Shown: one piece after another, positions 63,284 through 64,000 of the stretch
How positions within the stretch are numbered: position 1 is the stretch's first letter
How the letters are laid out: each line of letters begins with the position of its first letter
Source of the DNA: Sphingobacterium sp. UT-1RO-CII-1
Lineage (GTDB): Bacteria; Bacteroidota; Bacteroidia; Sphingobacteriales; Sphingobacteriaceae
Length of the DNA stretch: 64,000 nucleotides
Assembly (NCBI RefSeq): GCF_026711005.1
Contig: NZ_JAPPVJ010000006.1
Coordinates: 124,001-188,000 of the forward strand
Direction: 5' to 3'
Made by a program: the position numbers and the translations under genes
The notes under the pieces: generated by a model
Database searches by the model: none
The model's input: the letters and a program-made list of their open reading frames with translations, nothing else
Told to the model about the DNA's origin: nothing

Positions 63284-64000
63284 TTGCAAAATAGCACAAT
63301 TTACGGACTTTACCCTAGAGAAAGTATAATTATACTAGAAGAGTTATCATCAACAAATGACTACCTAAAGCTACTTTTGTCAAATATTAAGCCACTTTAT
63401 CAAGGCACTGCCATTATGGCAATGCACCAAACCCGCGGCAAAGGACAAAGAGGCAATAAATGGCGAAGCACACCAAACGAAAACCTGATGTGTAGCATAC
63501 CATTATTTCCTAAAAACATTGGAATAGAAAAAGCATTTAATTTAAGTATACTTATTAGTTTAGCCACGCACTCGTGGTTAAGTAAATATGTGAGCAATGT
63601 ACAGGTTAAATGGCCTAACGATATTTATGTCGGCAATAAAAAAATAGCTGGGATACTGATAGAAAACCAACTCATCGGTACAAGAATAAGATCCTGTATT
63701 ATCGGCATAGGTGTTAACATTAACCAAACAGTATTTTCTCCAGAGATGGAAAATAAAACCACTTCATTAAAACTATTAACAGGGTGTGAAAAAAATTACA
63801 ACTTAGTTTCTTGCTGTAAAGAATTACAAACAGAAATTATGCTATTTTATCAATACCTCGACTTAACACTAGACGAGGTACTATTAGACAAATACAACGC
63901 ATTATTATATAGAAAGAATAAGTCCGCTTTCTATAAAGTACAAGGAGAAATTAAAGAAGGTACCATTATAAGAGTAGCGCCCAATGGTCAGTTAATTATT
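63284..64000 (+). CDS. birA: biotin--[acetyl-CoA-carboxylase] ligase, 3' end outside window
   Basis: The frame is open from a TTG at 63284 to the window end (239 codons). It shows EELSSTNDYLK, MAMHQTRGKGQRGNKWRSTP, VKWPNDIYVGNKKIAGILIE and GIGVNIN, the motifs for biotinyl-AMP formation and transfer to the biotin carrier protein. No ATG lies in frame near the conserved start, while TTG followed by QNSTIYGL gives the expected N-terminus, so TTG initiation is the best reading. There is no N-terminal helix-turn-helix, so it is the non-repressor type. Confidence 0.9.
   Translation, partial: MQNSTIYGLYPRESIIILEELSSTNDYLKLLLSNIKPLYQGTAIMAMHQTRGKGQRGNKWRSTPNENLMCSIPLFPKNIGIEKAFNLSILISLATHSWLSKYVSNVQVKWPNDIYVGNKKIAGILIENQLIGTRIRSCIIGIGVNINQTVFSPEMENKTTSLKLLTGCEKNYNLVSCCKELQTEIMLFYQYLDLTLDEVLLDKYNALLYRKNKSAFYKVQGEIKEGTIIRVAPNGQLII

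Overview
The window comes from a Bacteroidota chromosome, most likely Sphingobacteriaceae-like. Supporting signs are a 14-gene nuo operon with a very short NuoG, a TonB/ExbB/ExbD/ExbD operon with the Bacteroidota-type TonB N-terminus, TAnnTTTG promoter elements, few Shine-Dalgarno sequences, and the rsfS-ftsH-LUD order divergent from birA. I see no rRNA, tRNA, CRISPR array, prophage or recognisable transposase.

Region 1 (about 0.35-23.9 kb, all minus strand) is a surface or extracellular polysaccharide locus. In transcription order it holds a Wzb-like phosphatase, a DnaQ-like exonuclease, manC, rfbB, a four-helix-bundle (S23) gene between two repeat arrays, rfbC, a dispersed repeat block, pseB-pseC-double GNAT-pseI, a TagD-like nucleotidyltransferase, rfbD, a small membrane protein and rfbA. 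It continues with a Wza-like exporter, a Wzz-like co-polymerase, two nucleotide-sugar dehydrogenases, a flippase, a family 2 glycosyltransferase, a nitroreductase and a polysaccharide pyruvyl transferase. It should supply dTDP-rhamnose, GDP-mannose, uronic-acid nucleotides and pseudaminic-acid precursors plus export. No priming transferase, Wzy polymerase, BY-kinase, PseG or PseF is visible here. The last 5 kb are clearly more AT-rich than the 6.5-18.8 kb part.

Region 2 (24-30.3 kb) holds an HtrA protease, dapF, a SNF2 helicase and a block of about 330-bp dispersed repeats. Region 3 (30.4-43.4 kb) is the complete respiratory complex I operon nuoA-N, with a promoter and a strong terminator. 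Region 4 (43.4-49.7 kb) is an ExbB-ExbD-ExbD-TonB operon that also encodes a small membrane protein, a PstS-like lipoprotein and a TPR protein. Region 5 (50-64 kb) is housekeeping: SUI1/YciH, a lipid kinase, metK with a structured leader, an HGSNAT-like membrane protein, trmB, GDP-fucose synthase, three small envelope-type proteins, ComM/YifB, a rhomboid protease, a LUD protein, FtsH, RsfS and the start of birA.

The most unusual structure is at 20051-20714. A lone four-helix-bundle (S23/IVP-family) gene is enclosed by two arrays of 9-bp tandem repeats, about 20 units on one side and 12 on the other. The arrays share a backbone (GTTNANARR) but lie in inverted orientation, and the whole unit fills the gap between intact rfbB and rfbC. 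It looks like a small mobile or RNA-processing element analogous to the S23-encoding intervening sequences of 23S rRNA, but outside rRNA.
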